A stretch of DNA of 37,907 nucleotides from Thermoclostridium caenicola (GCF_900142095.1 NZ_FQZP01000023.1:1-37907); one strand, 5' to 3'. Shown: positions 16,590 through 25,234, counted from the first letter of the stretch. Notes: generated by a model not told the origin, from the sequence alone. A program made the numbers and translations.

Positions 16590-19500
16590 TCATCCTCTCG
16601 GGTATACCATCAGCGCTTTCAACGTGTCAATAAACCTCTCCCCGTGACTTGGAATTTCAATGCCGCTCAACCTGGAACCTTTCAGATGCACGATCTTGTC
16701 GGCAGTCACATCCTCTATCTTCAGCATTCCTCCTTTCTCCACGGTGAACCGGATTTTGACTTTATGCCTATCAAATATCTGCTGCAAGGTCTTGGTGACG
16801 GCGTTCATGCGTTTCTGGTCATAGGACAGGAGAAACCTCAAACGGTTGATGTAATCTTCCATCACGCTGCAGGTTTTGCCAGCCTCCAACCGCCATCCGT
16901 TTTTCCGCATCAGATCCAGATGGGCAACATCATTCCGCACACCTAAATACTTAGACCCCTTATTCTCAGGGAAATAAACGCTTTCAAAGGCATTCATGTT
17001 TTCGCCTTTCAGCGTATCCACCAGATTGCGAATAATGTTGCCTTCAGAGAAGATATCTCTGACATCTTCCTCCTTTATCCCGTCCAGTTTGCCCTGTCTG
17101 ACCCACGCCAAAAGGAGGAAGTACATATCCCGCTCCCAGTCCTGGACAAACCCCACCCATCGGGAGAGGATTTCAAGATTGAGGACGCATATTTCATACA
17201 ATGAACTGAAGGACAGGTTTTTCACGGCCTGGTTATAGTCCTCAAGCCGCCGGAGAACCTTCTCATACAGTTTGCAGTCCTCCTCCGTAAATCGGGACGG
17301 GGATTCGGCGTACTTCCTATGGAGCCGCTGCAAAAGGCATTGGGCCTGTTCAGCGGAAGAGATATCCGCTCCATTCTCATCCTTCACGTTCCAATGTTTT
17401 TCCGACCAGAGCAAGTAATCTCTTTTGAGCGCCTGCTTGTGGCTGGCAAGCACCTTTTGGTACACTCCCATAAGCCCCGAGCGCAGCAACCGGCTCATGT
17501 TCCTCCGATATACCGGCGTGTTGTTGTCGCTCTGAAGATAAAAAGCCTCATAATTTTTCATGTTTCCTTCAATAAAGTCTTCAAACGCTTCTTTAGCCCG
17601 TTTCCCCCATACTTCCTCCGCAAACTGGGGCTCCGGTTCCGTCAGCTTGACCAGTTCGGTCAATTCCTCAATCTGCCCGGCTATCCTTATTTCTTCACTG
17701 AAATTGCTCTCACCCTGCCAACTGGCCAGGGATGTCCGATAACGGATCATCTGCTGCTGAAGCTCTCCCAGTTCCCTTTCGTCCAGCAGGCGCAGGACGG
17801 GATAGAGCACCAGGAGATGCCCTTCCGGTTCTTTTTCGTCTATAGATGTTTTCAAATCCACCGTTTTGCTTTCTTTTACCCATTTCTTCGCCGCTTCGGC
17901 ATCTTTCCTGGGGCTCATGATCTCAAGGTATTCTTCGCCATAGTGCGCCTCCAGGAAATCGTTAAAGGCCTCGGCAAAGATATCGAGGATAAAGCGCTGG
18001 GCATAATCCGTTTTTTCCTGTGCCAGTTCCCGGCTCTCCCTTTCGGTTTCGGAGATCCTCCGCTGCAATTGCTTCATGAGATCGGAAAGCGGCATGCCTT
18101 CATGATACAGCTCTTCTATAACGCTGTATCCATGGGCCTTACCTTGATTTGGCCCTTGGCCTTCAGACAGCTGCCTGTTTCTTTCCAAAACCTTATGGAT
18201 CTTGCCGGTCACCAGGGTTTCATCCTTCTGCACCTCCGGCAGGAAATGGTGCCTATATATCAGCAGCAGAAGGTTCCGCAGGGCACGCTGGGCATCCACA
18301 TCGGTATCGAATTCAACGTTGTTTTCCACATCGGCTGCCGATTCCGCATAGGCCTCCACAGCCCAGTTGAAATGGGTATCGGCGCTATCCCCAGCCGCAA
18401 GCTGTCGGAACCATTTCAGCCGGTCGCCATCCTGCCCGTTCTGTCCGTTGGATGCCTCGGCTTTCATGCGTTCGCACTCGAACTCCCGGCGCAGATTTTT
18501 ACCACGCTCATAGACCCTCTGAAAGGACGGTGTCATCTGGATCTTGGCGCTGTACAGGAAAAACGCCGTCCCTTCTTTTTTGAAAATGCGGGATAATAGA
18601 TCCTCCCTGTAATACAGCGGAAGGTTCATGCTGCTGATTCTTTTGGCAAACGCCTTTTTGAGGTTTCTCCTGTCCAACAGGTAAATGGCCCGGAGCACAG
18701 ACAAATCCTCCGGTTTCACTTTATCGGCGATCCTTTTGAGCGCCTGTATCAAGGTCACATTTTTATAATGAAAGATATGATGTCTCAGCTCCCCGATGCA
18801 GGAAACGCACTCCGCCAGCAACTGGTTGCAGAGCTTCCGATCATCCCTGACGATGTGCCCGATCGCTTTGAAATCCGTTGTATCAGCCTGCTTATTGTCT
18901 GTTTCCTGTAATCCTTTTGCATCCTCCTTAATCTTTTCCTGCAATTCTTTCAGCGGGAAGAAGTCCTGCAGTTTTTCCTTGCAGGCCTCAACATCTTCAT
19001 GGGTATATTTATTCGTGTCTCTGAGAAATTTATCTCTGAAATCTTTAATCGGGTTTTTATTGCTCAAGATATCGCCGTCTTCAAACTGGTAAAAATAGCG
19101 CAGACGGGATATGGACCACAGCACGGCCGTCATGGCCTGCTTTTTTACCGCTTCATGGACCTGTATCCTTTGCAGCGTCTCGCTGTTTACCAAAAGCCTG
19201 CCGTCTTCCCCGCAGCAATATGCATAAAGCTTTCCATAAAGGATGTGCATCTGGGTACTCTGGTTGATCAGCCTGCGGCGAACGGCATTAGCCATATGCT
19301 TGGGTTCCAGCAGACGGGAAAGGGACGTCTTATCCTTGAGCAATTCCTGCCGCAGGCGGGCGCCCATCCGTTTTGTCCGGATGGGAAAATTGTCCTTAAA
19401 GTACTCCTGTACGGCCTGAAAGTAATACTTCAGATCCTGCTGTCGCGAGGGAGACTTCTCCCAAAGCTCCCGGAGATATTGCTTCAGGGCCTCATCGACC

Positions 19501-20267
19501 GCCATGGCTATGGAACGGGGTCGGCCTTGGCAACGGCTTATCTTTTCGTGCAGCGTTTTGGACAGCTTGTCAAAGTCGAATACTTCTTCCAACTCGCCTA
19601 AGAGCGGGTAGCAGTCGGTTATTCCTTTTGCCGGGTCCGCCGGCTTCATGAGCCCCAGCAGCCAGGCCGCACGGTCATTATTGGGTGTAATGCCGCCATC
19701 CTCTTGGATTCTCAGCGGTATTTTATTGTTCTTGATGGAATACCGGACGCGGTTGATGCGGTTTTCCTTTTCCTTTATTAATGCCTCCCGGATTTTGCCC
19801 AGTTCAGCTTTGGCCATGGCCTGCTTTAAAGGGTTTCCTTCTACCAGGTAAAACAAGGCATCGTTGAGGGTCATGGCGCCTTCTGGGGCGGTATACCTTT
19901 TACCGTATTCGGAAAGGGTACCGTCCAATTGCTTTTTCAGATTTTTAATCTCTTTTTCATTCTTGGGGCGCAGCTTTTCGTTCCTCTCCATGCTTTTCAT
20001 GATCTCCGCCACATCCGCACCCTGGCACAGTTTCTCCACCAGCTTGACGATCTCGTTGCTGTAGAATCTTTTGTCTCCCTTTTCGGGTGTTTTCAAAAGC
20101 CGGTTTCTCAGCGATCTTTCAAATGTATCCTGCGCAATATCATTAAACAGGGTATCGGTATAATCCTGCTTTCTGTCGTTCTGTGCCAGGAGCCTGCCGG
20201 AGTCCTCATCCCGGTAGAAGTAAAGCGGCGGATGATGCTCTCCCCATTTCCTTTTCGTGATCTTCAT
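16590..20267 (-). CDS. cas13a: Cas13a (C2c2), RNA-guided RNase of type VI-A CRISPR
   Basis: 1225 aa single effector that binds crRNA, cuts complementary RNA and then cleaves bystander RNA. The two HEPN catalytic motifs are intact: R495-X4-H500 (ELRHHIFH) and R1111-X4-H1116 (VRNDVAHL). Their 616-residue spacing compares with 576 in LbuCas13a (R472/H477, R1048/H1053). Stretches such as QDWERDMYFL near 1042-1051, LRNLLLLIYRHHFLPEV near 663-679 and LLSYDQKRMNAVTKTL near 1147-1162 are close to Herbinix Cas13a as I recall it. That identifies VI-A rather than Cas13b or Cas13d. The last of these aligns with the LbuCas13a R1079/K1080 processing pair and reads Q1151/K1152. GGAAGGGGG precedes the ATG by about 7 nt. 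It is the only cas gene in the window. Confidence 0.96.
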   Translation of the reverse strand: MKITKRKWGEHHPPLYFYRDEDSGRLLAQNDRKQDYTDTLFNDIAQDTFERSLRNRLLKTPEKGDKRFYSNEIVKLVEKLCQGADVAEIMKSMERNEKLRPKNEKEIKNLKKQLDGTLSEYGKRYTAPEGAMTLNDALFYLVEGNPLKQAMAKAELGKIREALIKEKENRINRVRYSIKNNKIPLRIQEDGGITPNNDRAAWLLGLMKPADPAKGITDCYPLLGELEEVFDFDKLSKTLHEKISRCQGRPRSIAMAVDEALKQYLRELWEKSPSRQQDLKYYFQAVQEYFKDNFPIRTKRMGARLRQELLKDKTSLSRLLEPKHMANAVRRRLINQSTQMHILYGKLYAYCCGEDGRLLVNSETLQRIQVHEAVKKQAMTAVLWSISRLRYFYQFEDGDILSNKNPIKDFRDKFLRDTNKYTHEDVEACKEKLQDFFPLKELQEKIKEDAKGLQETDNKQADTTDFKAIGHIVRDDRKLCNQLLAECVSCIGELRHHIFHYKNVTLIQALKRIADKVKPEDLSVLRAIYLLDRRNLKKAFAKRISSMNLPLYYREDLLSRIFKKEGTAFFLYSAKIQMTPSFQRVYERGKNLRREFECERMKAEASNGQNGQDGDRLKWFRQLAAGDSADTHFNWAVEAYAESAADVENNVEFDTDVDAQRALRNLLLLIYRHHFLPEVQKDETLVTGKIHKVLERNRQLSEGQGPNQGKAHGYSVIEELYHEGMPLSDLMKQLQRRISETERESRELAQEKTDYAQRFILDIFAEAFNDFLEAHYGEEYLEIMSPRKDAEAAKKWVKESKTVDLKTSIDEKEPEGHLLVLYPVLRLLDERELGELQQQMIRYRTSLASWQGESNFSEEIRIAGQIEELTELVKLTEPEPQFAEEVWGKRAKEAFEDFIEGNMKNYEAFYLQSDNNTPVYRRNMSRLLRSGLMGVYQKVLASHKQALKRDYLLWSEKHWNVKDENGADISSAEQAQCLLQRLHRKYAESPSRFTEEDCKLYEKVLRRLEDYNQAVKNLSFSSLYEICVLNLEILSRWVGFVQDWERDMYFLLLAWVRQGKLDGIKEEDVRDIFSEGNIIRNLVDTLKGENMNAFESVYFPENKGSKYLGVRNDVAHLDLMRKNGWRLEAGKTCSVMEDYINRLRFLLSYDQKRMNAVTKTLQQIFDRHKVKIRFTVEKGGMLKIEDVTADKIVHLKGSRLSGIEIPSHGERFIDTLKALMVYPRG

Positions 20268-20312
20268 GCCACGACCCCCTTCCGTTGCGCGGGTTTTACG
20301 AAAAAATGATAG

Positions 20313-20321
20313 ATTATACCA
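20313..20321 (-). promoter_or_regulatory. Predicted extended -10 promoter of cas13a
   Basis: On the minus strand TGG immediately precedes a perfect TATAAT (20313-20318), about 45 nt upstream of the cas13a ATG. No good -35 is visible at 17 nt, which extended -10 promoters can tolerate. Nothing else coding lies in 20268-20410. Confidence 0.6.
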
Positions 20322-20410
20322 ATATCATACAAACATAGACATGTGTTTTCAACCGGGTAAACCTGTTGCAACGTGGAAGGGATAATGGTTTGACAATCGG
20401 TTTTCCGCAT

Positions 20411-20448
20411 AAAAAACTGTCCCAGAATCATTTTTGACTCTGGGACAG
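20411..20448 (-). terminator. Terminator of the nnr-alr-ndoA side operon
   Basis: CTGTCCCAGA (20417-20426) and TCTGGGACAG (20439-20448) form a perfect 10-bp stem. On the minus strand it is followed by six T residues (A tract 20411-20416). It isolates cas13a from the upstream minus-strand genes. Confidence 0.85.
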
Positions 20449-20466
20449 CAGTTTTCAGATATGCAG

Positions 20467-21042
20467 TTATTTGATGGTATATCCGCCCCTGACGATCAGA
20501 TAAGCGTCGGCGGTGATCTTGAGACCCCTGCCGTCGCCCTTGGGAGCGATGATCAGATGCTGGACGGGAACCGATACGCCGTTGTTGAGATCCTTTCCGG
20601 CGCTCACATCCACCAGCGTGCCGCTCTCGCCGCTGATAGCCGTGGCTTGTCCGCTCCTTAAGATGACCTCCGAGCCGCCTCCGAGCACCAGGGTCTGCCC
20701 TTTTTTCAGGGAGATAACCGTGAAGCCGTTCTCAATGACCGCAACCCTGTCCTTCAGTTCCTGAAGACCGCTCAGCGCATCCACCACGAACCTGGTCAGG
20801 TCTCCCACATCGGCTTTCAGTTGTTCAACGGTGGCATTATTGACGTTCCCAGAAGAGCTGCCGCCTGAGGAGCTGTTGATTTTTGCGGCCAGCTGAGCGA
20901 TTTGCTGGTCCACATAGCTCTTGGTCACAAGCGGGTCACTGCTGCTGCCCGGTTCTCCGGCGGCCTGCGAAAAGATGACGGCCACCAGCAGAAACAGCAC
21001 GGCAAAAAGCAGATATGCGATCCTTCCCCTTGTTTGATTCAT
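20467..21042 (-). CDS. Exported protein of unknown function with C-terminal beta-rich domain
   Basis: 191 aa from ATG 21042, which has GAGGGGG 7 nt upstream; an in-frame start at 21108 would overlap ndoA and lacks a site. A signal peptide or anchor lies at about 8-28 (IAYLLFAVLFLLVAVIFSQAAG). A Ser/Gly-rich linker and a short predicted coiled coil (VEQLKADVGDLTRFVVDALSGLQELKDRVAVIE) come next. The C-terminal domain carries FTVISLKKGQTLVLGGGSEV and ends LIVRGGYTIK. I have a general memory of such proteins in Clostridia but no function. It follows ndoA by 37 nt and ends just before a strong terminator. Confidence 0.65.
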   Translation of the reverse strand: MNQTRGRIAYLLFAVLFLLVAVIFSQAAGEPGSSSDPLVTKSYVDQQIAQLAAKINSSSGGSSSGNVNNATVEQLKADVGDLTRFVVDALSGLQELKDRVAVIENGFTVISLKKGQTLVLGGGSEVILRSGQATAISGESGTLVDVSAGKDLNNGVSVPVQHLIIAPKGDGRGLKITADAYLIVRGGYTIK

Positions 21043-21079
21043 CTTTTGTCCCCCTCTATCCGAACCTTCCGCACGGGTT

Positions 21080-21439
21080 TTACTGCACGTATGTATTCGC
21101 CAGTCCAACGCTCGTACGGAGGGCTTGATCGACTTTTCTCATCAGGTTGTCATCCAAATGTCCCGCCTTCTCTCTCAGCCGTCTCTTGTCGATGGTCCGC
21201 ACCTGTTCCAGGAGGATGACGGAGTTCCGGCTGAGTCCATAGGCCTCGCCCTTGAACGGAATATGGGTTGGAAGCCTTGCCTTGTCCATTTGTGAGGTAA
21301 TGGCTGAAATGATAACCGTAGGGCTGTACTTGTTGCCGATATCGTTCTGGATGACCAGAACCGGCCTTACGCCTCCCTGTTCCGAACCAACCACCGGGCT
21401 CAGGTCGGCATAGAAGATGTCACCTCTTCTAATCTGCAT
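21080..21439 (-). CDS. ndoA: MazF/PemK-type mRNA interferase (EndoA)
   Basis: 119 aa, close to B. subtilis EndoA (116 aa), a toxin that cuts single-stranded mRNA at short U-rich sites. The opening [21 protein letters not shown] with R25 ([11 protein letters not shown]) and T48 (SAITSQ) matches the catalytic Arg and Thr of that family. The end [13 protein letters not shown] fits the dimer helix. In Bacillus the antitoxin EndoAI lies between alr and ndoA. Here the 180 nt between them are non-coding and contain a promoter, so no antitoxin is present. The ribosome site is weak (AAGGA about 11 nt upstream), suggesting low expression. Confidence 0.9.
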   Translation of the reverse strand: MQIRRGDIFYADLSPVVGSEQGGVRPVLVIQNDIGNKYSPTVIISAITSQMDKARLPTHIPFKGEAYGLSRNSVILLEQVRTIDKRRLREKAGHLDDNLMRKVDQALRTSVGLANTYVQ

Positions 21440-21496
21440 AGGTCATCACATCCTTAGAGCGTATTAACCTCTACAATGCATGACCCCTTTACCAAT

Positions 21497-21525
21497 ATTA
21501 TAGAGATACGGGTCAAGGATCGCAA
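21497..21525 (-). promoter_or_regulatory. Predicted promoter of ndoA
   Basis: On the minus strand TTGCGA (21520-21525), a 17-nt spacer and a perfect TATAAT (21497-21502), about 57 nt upstream of the ndoA ATG. It gives the toxin its own transcription start between alr and ndoA. Confidence 0.6.
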
Positions 21526-21619
21526 ATTAAAATTGGGTTACGCTCCCATGAAATATTTTTACACGTTCCGATATGACCTATACATGCGCCGGAAATTTTT
21601 CTGAACGGATGCGGTTTTT

Positions 21620-22789
21620 TCAGAGCAGATAGTTCAGCACGTTCACAACCTTGCCGTCTCTGAAATAAACCCTTGGAACACGCTTTCCGATGACGCTGAC
21701 CACTTCGTAGGGGATGGTGCCGATCAGGTCGGCGATCTCCTCCACCGTTATTTCGCGTTCGCCCTGCCGGCCGAAGAGAACCACTTCATCGCCCACCTTC
21801 ACTTCGCCGGAGACATCGGTGATATCCACCATGCACTGATCCATGCAGATATTCCCCACCACCGGCGCATACTGCCCGTTGACCAGGACACGGCTCCTGT
21901 TGGACAAAAGGCGGGAATAGCCGTCCGCATAGCCGATGGGAATGGTGGCGATCCTGGACGGGCGCCGGGTGGTAAAGGTGCGGCCGTAGCTGATGGAGAC
22001 ACCTGCCTCAACCTCTTTGACCAGAACGATATTGGCCTTCAGCGTCATGGCCGGTTTAAGATCGATGACGCTCCTGTCCACTTCCCGGGAGGGATAGATG
22101 CCATACAGGATGATACCCGGCCGGATCGCCTCAAGGATCATCTCCGGGTACTGGAGGATGGCACCGCTGTTGGATACATGCCGGATGGGGATCAGGGCCC
22201 CGATCCGGTTGAGTTCCTCAATGATGCTCTCAAACAGCTCAAACTGATGCTTCGTGTATGTCCTGTCCTTTGCATCGGCTTCGGCGAAGTGGGTATAGAT
22301 GCCCTCCACGATGATGCCATCCAGCTTCATGATGGCCACCACATCCTTAACGGCCCGATAGCCGGGCTTGAACCCCACCCGGGTCATCCCCGTGTCGATC
22401 TTGATATGGACCTTTGCCTTTGTCCCATGTCTTAAGGCTTCCTCCGAGAGGGCCTTGGCCATTTCGTGGCTGTAGACCGTCTGGGTGATGTTATACTCCA
22501 GGACCTCGCCGAGCCGCCTGAAATCGGTGTGGTTCAGCACCAGGATGGGCACGTCGATGCCTATTTTCCTGAGCTGTATGGCCTCGTCCAGCATGGAGAC
22601 CGCAAGCCGCGTGGCACCGTTCTCCAACAGGGTATGCACGGTTTCCAGCGTGCCGTGGCCATAGGCATCCGCCTTGACCACCGCAATGATCTCGGTCCTC
22701 TTTCCGGCAAGACGCCGGATTTCCCTGGCATTATGGGCGATGTTGTCCAGGTTGATCTCGGCCCATGCACGGTCGAATGTATAGTTCAC
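21620..22789 (-). CDS. alr: Alanine racemase
   Basis: 389 aa, PLP-dependent interconversion of L- and D-alanine for peptidoglycan. The PLP lysine is K39 in VVKADAYGHG. The second catalytic base is the Tyr in SYGRTF near 266. GNICMDQCMVDIT, the conserved active-site Met/Asp region, lies near 315. Length and order fit fold-III alanine racemases. It starts with GTG at 22789, preceded by GAGGTG about 9 nt upstream. It lies 12 nt after nnr on the same strand, so the two form an operon, an arrangement common in Firmicutes. Confidence 0.95.
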   Translation of the reverse strand: MNYTFDRAWAEINLDNIAHNAREIRRLAGKRTEIIAVVKADAYGHGTLETVHTLLENGATRLAVSMLDEAIQLRKIGIDVPILVLNHTDFRRLGEVLEYNITQTVYSHEMAKALSEEALRHGTKAKVHIKIDTGMTRVGFKPGYRAVKDVVAIMKLDGIIVEGIYTHFAEADAKDRTYTKHQFELFESIIEELNRIGALIPIRHVSNSGAILQYPEMILEAIRPGIILYGIYPSREVDRSVIDLKPAMTLKANIVLVKEVEAGVSISYGRTFTTRRPSRIATIPIGYADGYSRLLSNRSRVLVNGQYAPVVGNICMDQCMVDITDVSGEVKVGDEVVLFGRQGEREITVEEIADLIGTIPYEVVSVIGKRVPRVYFRDGKVVNVLNYLL

Positions 22790-22801
22790 AGGATTTGCAC
22801 C

Positions 22802-24352
22802 TCACTTGTTCACAGAAAGCGCCTGAATCGCTGCTCCGATCCTGTCGGAAATATCGGAAGCGGTCATGCTGGCGGCTCCTTTTTCCCCGGCAGCCAGGTC
22901 GCCGGCCAGGCCGTGGAGATAGGCCCCCGCCACGGCGGCCTCATAGGGCGGCACCGACTGGCCCAGCAGGGACACGATCATACCGGCCAGAACATCGCCC
23001 GAGCCTGCCGTGGCCATTCCGCTGTTGCCGGTGGGATTGATGGAAACCCTGCCGTCGGGCCCGGCTATAACCGTACCGGCGCCTTTGAGCACCACGGTCA
23101 GCCCGTATTCCTCGGCAAAGGACTTTGCCGTTCCTATACGGTCGGATTGCACACATTCTATGCTCGTTCCCAGAAGCCTGGCCATTTCAGCCGGATGGGG
23201 AGTGATAATGGCTTCACATTTGAGCCGGCTTAAAACCTCCGTATCGTTGCGGGCAATCACATTGAGGGCATCCGCATCCAGGACCAGGGGTTTCCGGCAG
23301 TCCTGTATCACCTGCAGGATCAGTTCATAAGTATCTTCGCAGCAGGACAGCCCGGGTCCGGCCAGGACGGCATCGGAGGCCTCCATCAGCTTCCTGAGGC
23401 CATTATTGTCTTCGCAGAACATATGCCCGCAGCGGCTGTCCATGGGAGCATAAACGGCTTCAGGAACCCTGGCAGCGAGAACGGAAATGATATCCTGCGG
23501 CACAGCCATCCTGACCAGGCCTGTTCCGGTCCGGTAGGCGGCCTGCGCGCTTAATGCGGCCGCGCCCGGCATATTGGAGGAACCGGCAAGGATCAGGACT
23601 TTTCCGAAGGTTCCCTTGTGGGCATCCTCGGGTCTGGGCGGCAGGATCTGCAGGACGGCTTCGCCCTCTGTCAGCTCGCAGGTCTCCATATTGTCGGTCA
23701 GGGCATAGGGTATACTGATATCGGCCACGGTCAGCTCTCCCAGGAAGGCTTTCGCCGGATACTGGACCATGCCCACCTTGGGCAGGAAAAAGGTGACCGT
23801 ATAGTCCGCGCGGACGCATGAGCCGCAGATCCGCCCCGTCAGCCCGTCGATGCCCGACGGGATATCGATGGAAAGGGTGCAGGCTGCATGCTGGTTGATA
23901 CATTCAATGGCATCCCGGGCCACACCTTCCACATCCCTGTTCAGCCCGGTTCCAAACAGGCCGTCGATGACCAAATCGGCCTGCGAACAGTTTTGGGCAA
24001 ACCTTTCCAGGCTGGCCGGCTCCAGAAGTTCCATGTCAAAGCCCATGTTCCTCAGGATGTTGGCATTGACGGCCGCATCGCCCCTCAGGGCATCGGGTGG
24101 GCTCAGCGTGTAGACGCAAACCGAATAGCCCATGGCCAGCAGATGCCTGGCAACCGCAAAAGCGTCCCCACCGTTGTTTCCGCCGCCGGCCACAATAAGA
24201 ACCCGGCGCCCGTTCCTTTCGGTCAATATCTCCGCCGCCTTCATGGAAACCTGAAAGGCCGCGTTCTCCATCAGGACGACACCGGGTATGCCAATTCTCT
24301 CTATCGCTTCCCGATCAATTCTTCGCATCTGTTCCGGAGTTATCAGTTTCAT
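22802..24352 (-). CDS. nnr: Bifunctional NAD(P)H-hydrate epimerase/dehydratase
   Basis: 516 aa. The N-terminal YjeF domain (about 1-215) with VLIVAGGGNNGGDAFAVAR (52-69) epimerises damaged NAD(P)H hydrates. The C-terminal ribokinase-like domain (about 230-510), with GPGL near 339 and NPTGNSGMATAGSGDVLAGM near 439-458, dehydrates them using ADP. All expected motifs are present. It starts with ATG 24352 with GGAGGGG 6 nt upstream. The first 38 nt overlap the end of the coiled-coil gene. It is followed at 12 nt by alr. Confidence 0.94.
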   Translation of the reverse strand: MKLITPEQMRRIDREAIERIGIPGVVLMENAAFQVSMKAAEILTERNGRRVLIVAGGGNNGGDAFAVARHLLAMGYSVCVYTLSPPDALRGDAAVNANILRNMGFDMELLEPASLERFAQNCSQADLVIDGLFGTGLNRDVEGVARDAIECINQHAACTLSIDIPSGIDGLTGRICGSCVRADYTVTFFLPKVGMVQYPAKAFLGELTVADISIPYALTDNMETCELTEGEAVLQILPPRPEDAHKGTFGKVLILAGSSNMPGAAALSAQAAYRTGTGLVRMAVPQDIISVLAARVPEAVYAPMDSRCGHMFCEDNNGLRKLMEASDAVLAGPGLSCCEDTYELILQVIQDCRKPLVLDADALNVIARNDTEVLSRLKCEAIITPHPAEMARLLGTSIECVQSDRIGTAKSFAEEYGLTVVLKGAGTVIAGPDGRVSINPTGNSGMATAGSGDVLAGMIVSLLGQSVPPYEAAVAGAYLHGLAGDLAAGEKGAASMTASDISDRIGAAIQALSVNK

Positions 24353-25019
24353 GCTTCAACCCCTCCAGCCCATACTGGCTCTCAAGCGTTTTAACCAGGT
24401 CGGAGCCCAGAAGTTCGGTAAACTGAACCGCATAGGACGTCCAGTCCAGGTTGATGGAATCCAGTTCTTCCTGCAGTTCCTGCTCCTTTTGCCTGATGCG
24501 CTCAAGCTCCCTGGTAATGGTTTCAGCCCGTTCCCTGTTGCTCCTGAGCGTGGAGAAAACATAGCGCACGCTCTCGTTGAGAAGCCGGATGTTTGCCTCC
24601 TTCAGCTCATTGTTGACCTTTTCGATATCCTCAAGGATCTTTTCCATCCGCTCGTTGATCCGTTCAATTTCCTTCCTGCAGTCCCTGAGTTCGGATTTGG
24701 CAGCCTCGTCGTTATTGTCAAAAGCGTCCTTGGTGAGGCTGATGATCCGGTTCATGACCTTCTTCTTCCTGGGTTCCAGGCTCTCCTGCTCCTGCAACAG
24801 CATGGCCTCTTTCTTGATCAGCTCGTTCATCTCGTTCTGGGCTTTCTCAATGGCCGGGCTCATGGGCAGGTTGACAAACAGCCGGGTCCATCTCTCGTCG
24901 ATGGTCAGTCGCGAGATATTGTTTTTCTTCAGCACGGATGCATCGATCAGGGCCTGTGCCTCCTTGCCGTTTTTTCTCTCTCTTTTCTGCGTATTCGGCT
25001 TCTTCCATAAAAATGGCAC
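24315..25019 (-). CDS. Cytoplasmic coiled-coil protein of unknown function
   Basis: 234 aa. No signal peptide or membrane helix. Roughly residues 60-205 are rich in Glu, Lys, Arg and Leu with heptad-like spacing (for example KEIERINERMEKILEDIEKV and ITRELERIRQKEQELQEEL). This predicts long coiled coils with a break near YVFSTLRSN. The N-terminal part contains NNISRLTIDERWTRLF. I do not recognise a characterised family. The GTG start at 25019 is supported by AGGAGG 9 nt upstream. Its end overlaps nnr by 38 nt, so it is the first gene of the nnr-alr operon. Confidence 0.75.
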   Translation of the reverse strand: MPFLWKKPNTQKRERKNGKEAQALIDASVLKKNNISRLTIDERWTRLFVNLPMSPAIEKAQNEMNELIKKEAMLLQEQESLEPRKKKVMNRIISLTKDAFDNNDEAAKSELRDCRKEIERINERMEKILEDIEKVNNELKEANIRLLNESVRYVFSTLRSNRERAETITRELERIRQKEQELQEELDSINLDWTSYAVQFTELLGSDLVKTLESQYGLEGLKHETDNSGTDAKN

Positions 25020-25095
25020 GCTCCATCGCCTCCTGAACGACCCGAAAAGGCTGCCGGAACCATACAGCTTTTCCCATTCGTTATTCTTTATTCAT

Positions 25096-25101
25096 AGTAT
25101 A
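25096..25101 (-). promoter_or_regulatory. Predicted extended -10 promoter of the coiled-coil-nnr-alr operon
   Basis: On the minus strand TGC precedes TATACT (25096-25101), with a weak TTAAAA 17 nt further upstream. It lies about 77 nt from the GTG start at 25019. The gap 25020-25234 holds only this and the divergent promoter. Confidence 0.4.
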
Positions 25102-25165
25102 GCATACGGACTTGCTTTTTTTAACAGGATGGCCCGGCGCTTCCCGACGATGTTTTGAAGTTTAG

Positions 25166-25195
25166 TTGACGAAAGTGGGTGGTAGTTGTTTTAAT
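25166..25195 (+). promoter_or_regulatory. Predicted promoter of the VanW-RluA pair
   Basis: TTGACG (25166-25171), an 18-nt spacer and TTTAAT (25190-25195), about 40 nt before the ATG at 25235. Confidence 0.5.
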
Positions 25196-25234
25196 AGAAT
25201 AATAAAATATACCGATAGTCTTTTACGGTGAGTC

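Noticed and set aside
15279-16600. A tracrRNA gene near the array
   Set aside because: No anti-repeat was found outside the array, and type VI-A does not use one.
16590-20267. Assignment to Cas13b or Cas13d
   Set aside because: The repeat lacks the terminal motifs I know for those subtypes, no csx27/csx28 is present, and the spacing and context of the HEPN motifs follow Cas13a.
20392-20420. Plus-strand promoter starting with TTGACA at 20392
   Set aside because: No acceptable -10 lies 16-18 nt downstream, and no plus-strand gene follows.
21440-21619. A small antitoxin gene between alr and ndoA
   Set aside because: The longest ATG-initiated frame on the coding strand that I found is only about 8 codons.
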